Shown: piece after piece, positions 6,290-6,593 of the stretch | Numbering within the stretch: position 1 is the first letter of the stretch | Layout of the letters: each line of letters starts with the position of its first letter | Assembly: GCA_007135635.1 (NCBI GenBank) | Contig: SLIO01000315.1 | Location: 1 to 6,593, forward strand | Reading direction: 5' to 3' | Source: Methylomicrobium sp. | Lineage (GTDB): Bacteria > Pseudomonadota > Gammaproteobacteria > Methylococcales > Methylomonadaceae | DNA: 6,593 nucleotides | Notes under the pieces: generated by a model | Told to the model about the DNA's origin: nothing | The model's database searches: none | What the model saw: only the letters and a program-made list of their open reading frames with translations | Position numbers and translations under genes: made by a program

Positions 6290-6593
6290 TTAGTTAACGA
6301 TTGATGGCAGCCAAATCGATGCGGCCCGTTTCAATGTTTTTTGTGATGCATGAAAGTGCCGGCCTAATTGTATCAGGCTTGGTAATTCTAAGGGATGTTT
6401 GATTAGATGGTTAAGTAGTTTGGCGATATTGACTTCGCCGTCTTGGTTCAATGCGTGCGCGACGGCTTTCGGTAGGTTCATGTCGGCGGGGTCTGCGATC
6501 GATCGAATGGCTAGGAAGTCGATTCGGTGAGCCTTAGCGACTTTGGCGATGGCAACGCTTTCCATGTCCAGGGCAGCGGCACCGGTTTTTCTA
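6290..6593 (-). CDS. hpnG: HpnG, hopanoid-associated nucleoside phosphorylase (C-terminal part)
   Basis: Only the last 100 codons or so are in the window; the frame stays open to the right edge, so the Met at 6565 is internal and not the start. The visible part begins RKTGAAALDMESVAIAKVAK. DMES is the ribose-binding Met-Glu motif of the purine nucleoside phosphorylase/MTA nucleosidase superfamily. It is followed by FLAIRSIADPAD, which matches the conserved strand with the catalytic Asp region of that fold. The C-terminal helices (LNHLIKHPLELPSLIQLGRH) fit hopanoid-associated phosphorylases. HpnG removes adenine from adenosylhopane to give ribosylhopane, the step feeding later side-chain enzymes, in the cytoplasm. 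It is first of the three visible operon genes and ends 19 nt before hpnN. Confidence 0.85.
   Translation of the reverse strand, partial: RKTGAAALDMESVAIAKVAKAHRIDFLAIRSIADPADMNLPKAVAHALNQDGEVNIAKLLNHLIKHPLELPSLIQLGRHFHASQKTLKRAASIWLPSIVN

Overview
The window carries the 3' part of a hopanoid side-chain and transport cluster (hpnG-hpnN-hpnO, all on the minus strand, about 2248-6593). Two small minus-strand genes lie downstream of it, a Uma2-family PD-(D/E)XK protein and a tail-anchored coiled-coil protein, in repeat-rich DNA. Hopanoid genes of this type, moderate base composition and palindromic intergenic repeats suggest a hopanoid-producing proteobacterium. A gammaproteobacterial methanotroph (Methylococcales) is my best guess, but this rests on gene content and general resemblance, not on a search.

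Layout from left to right: 1-124 may hold the last 40 codons of a plus-strand gene entering from outside. 125-341 shows nothing I can support. 342-884 (-) is an intact Uma2-family gene with a clear ribosome binding site. 885-1385 has no gene but holds roughly concentric inverted repeats: 33-bp outer arms at 919-951/1294-1326, two inner pairs, and a small REP-like hairpin in the middle. 1386-1844 (-) encodes a 152-residue coiled-coil protein with a C-terminal membrane segment, whose DNA has a 33-21-21-21-33 bp repeat array. 1845-2247 has no gene but holds a perfect 14-bp-stem hairpin, a second imperfect hairpin and a diverged, expanded copy of the REP-like element.

The minus-strand operon runs from the right edge leftward. 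hpnG (cut by the window edge) would remove adenine from adenosylhopane to give ribosylhopane. hpnN is a 12-TM RND/MMPL-type transporter that moves hopanoids toward the outer membrane. hpnO is a class III PLP aminotransferase that would make the terminal amine of aminobacteriohopanetriol. The gaps are 19 bp (hpnG-hpnN) and 15 bp (hpnN-hpnO), so the three are almost certainly co-transcribed. The promoter lies beyond the right edge.

I see no wholly new multi-gene system. The parts least explained by known families are the nested inverted-repeat island at 919-1326, the two-copy REP-like element, and the symmetric repeat array inside the coiled-coil gene.
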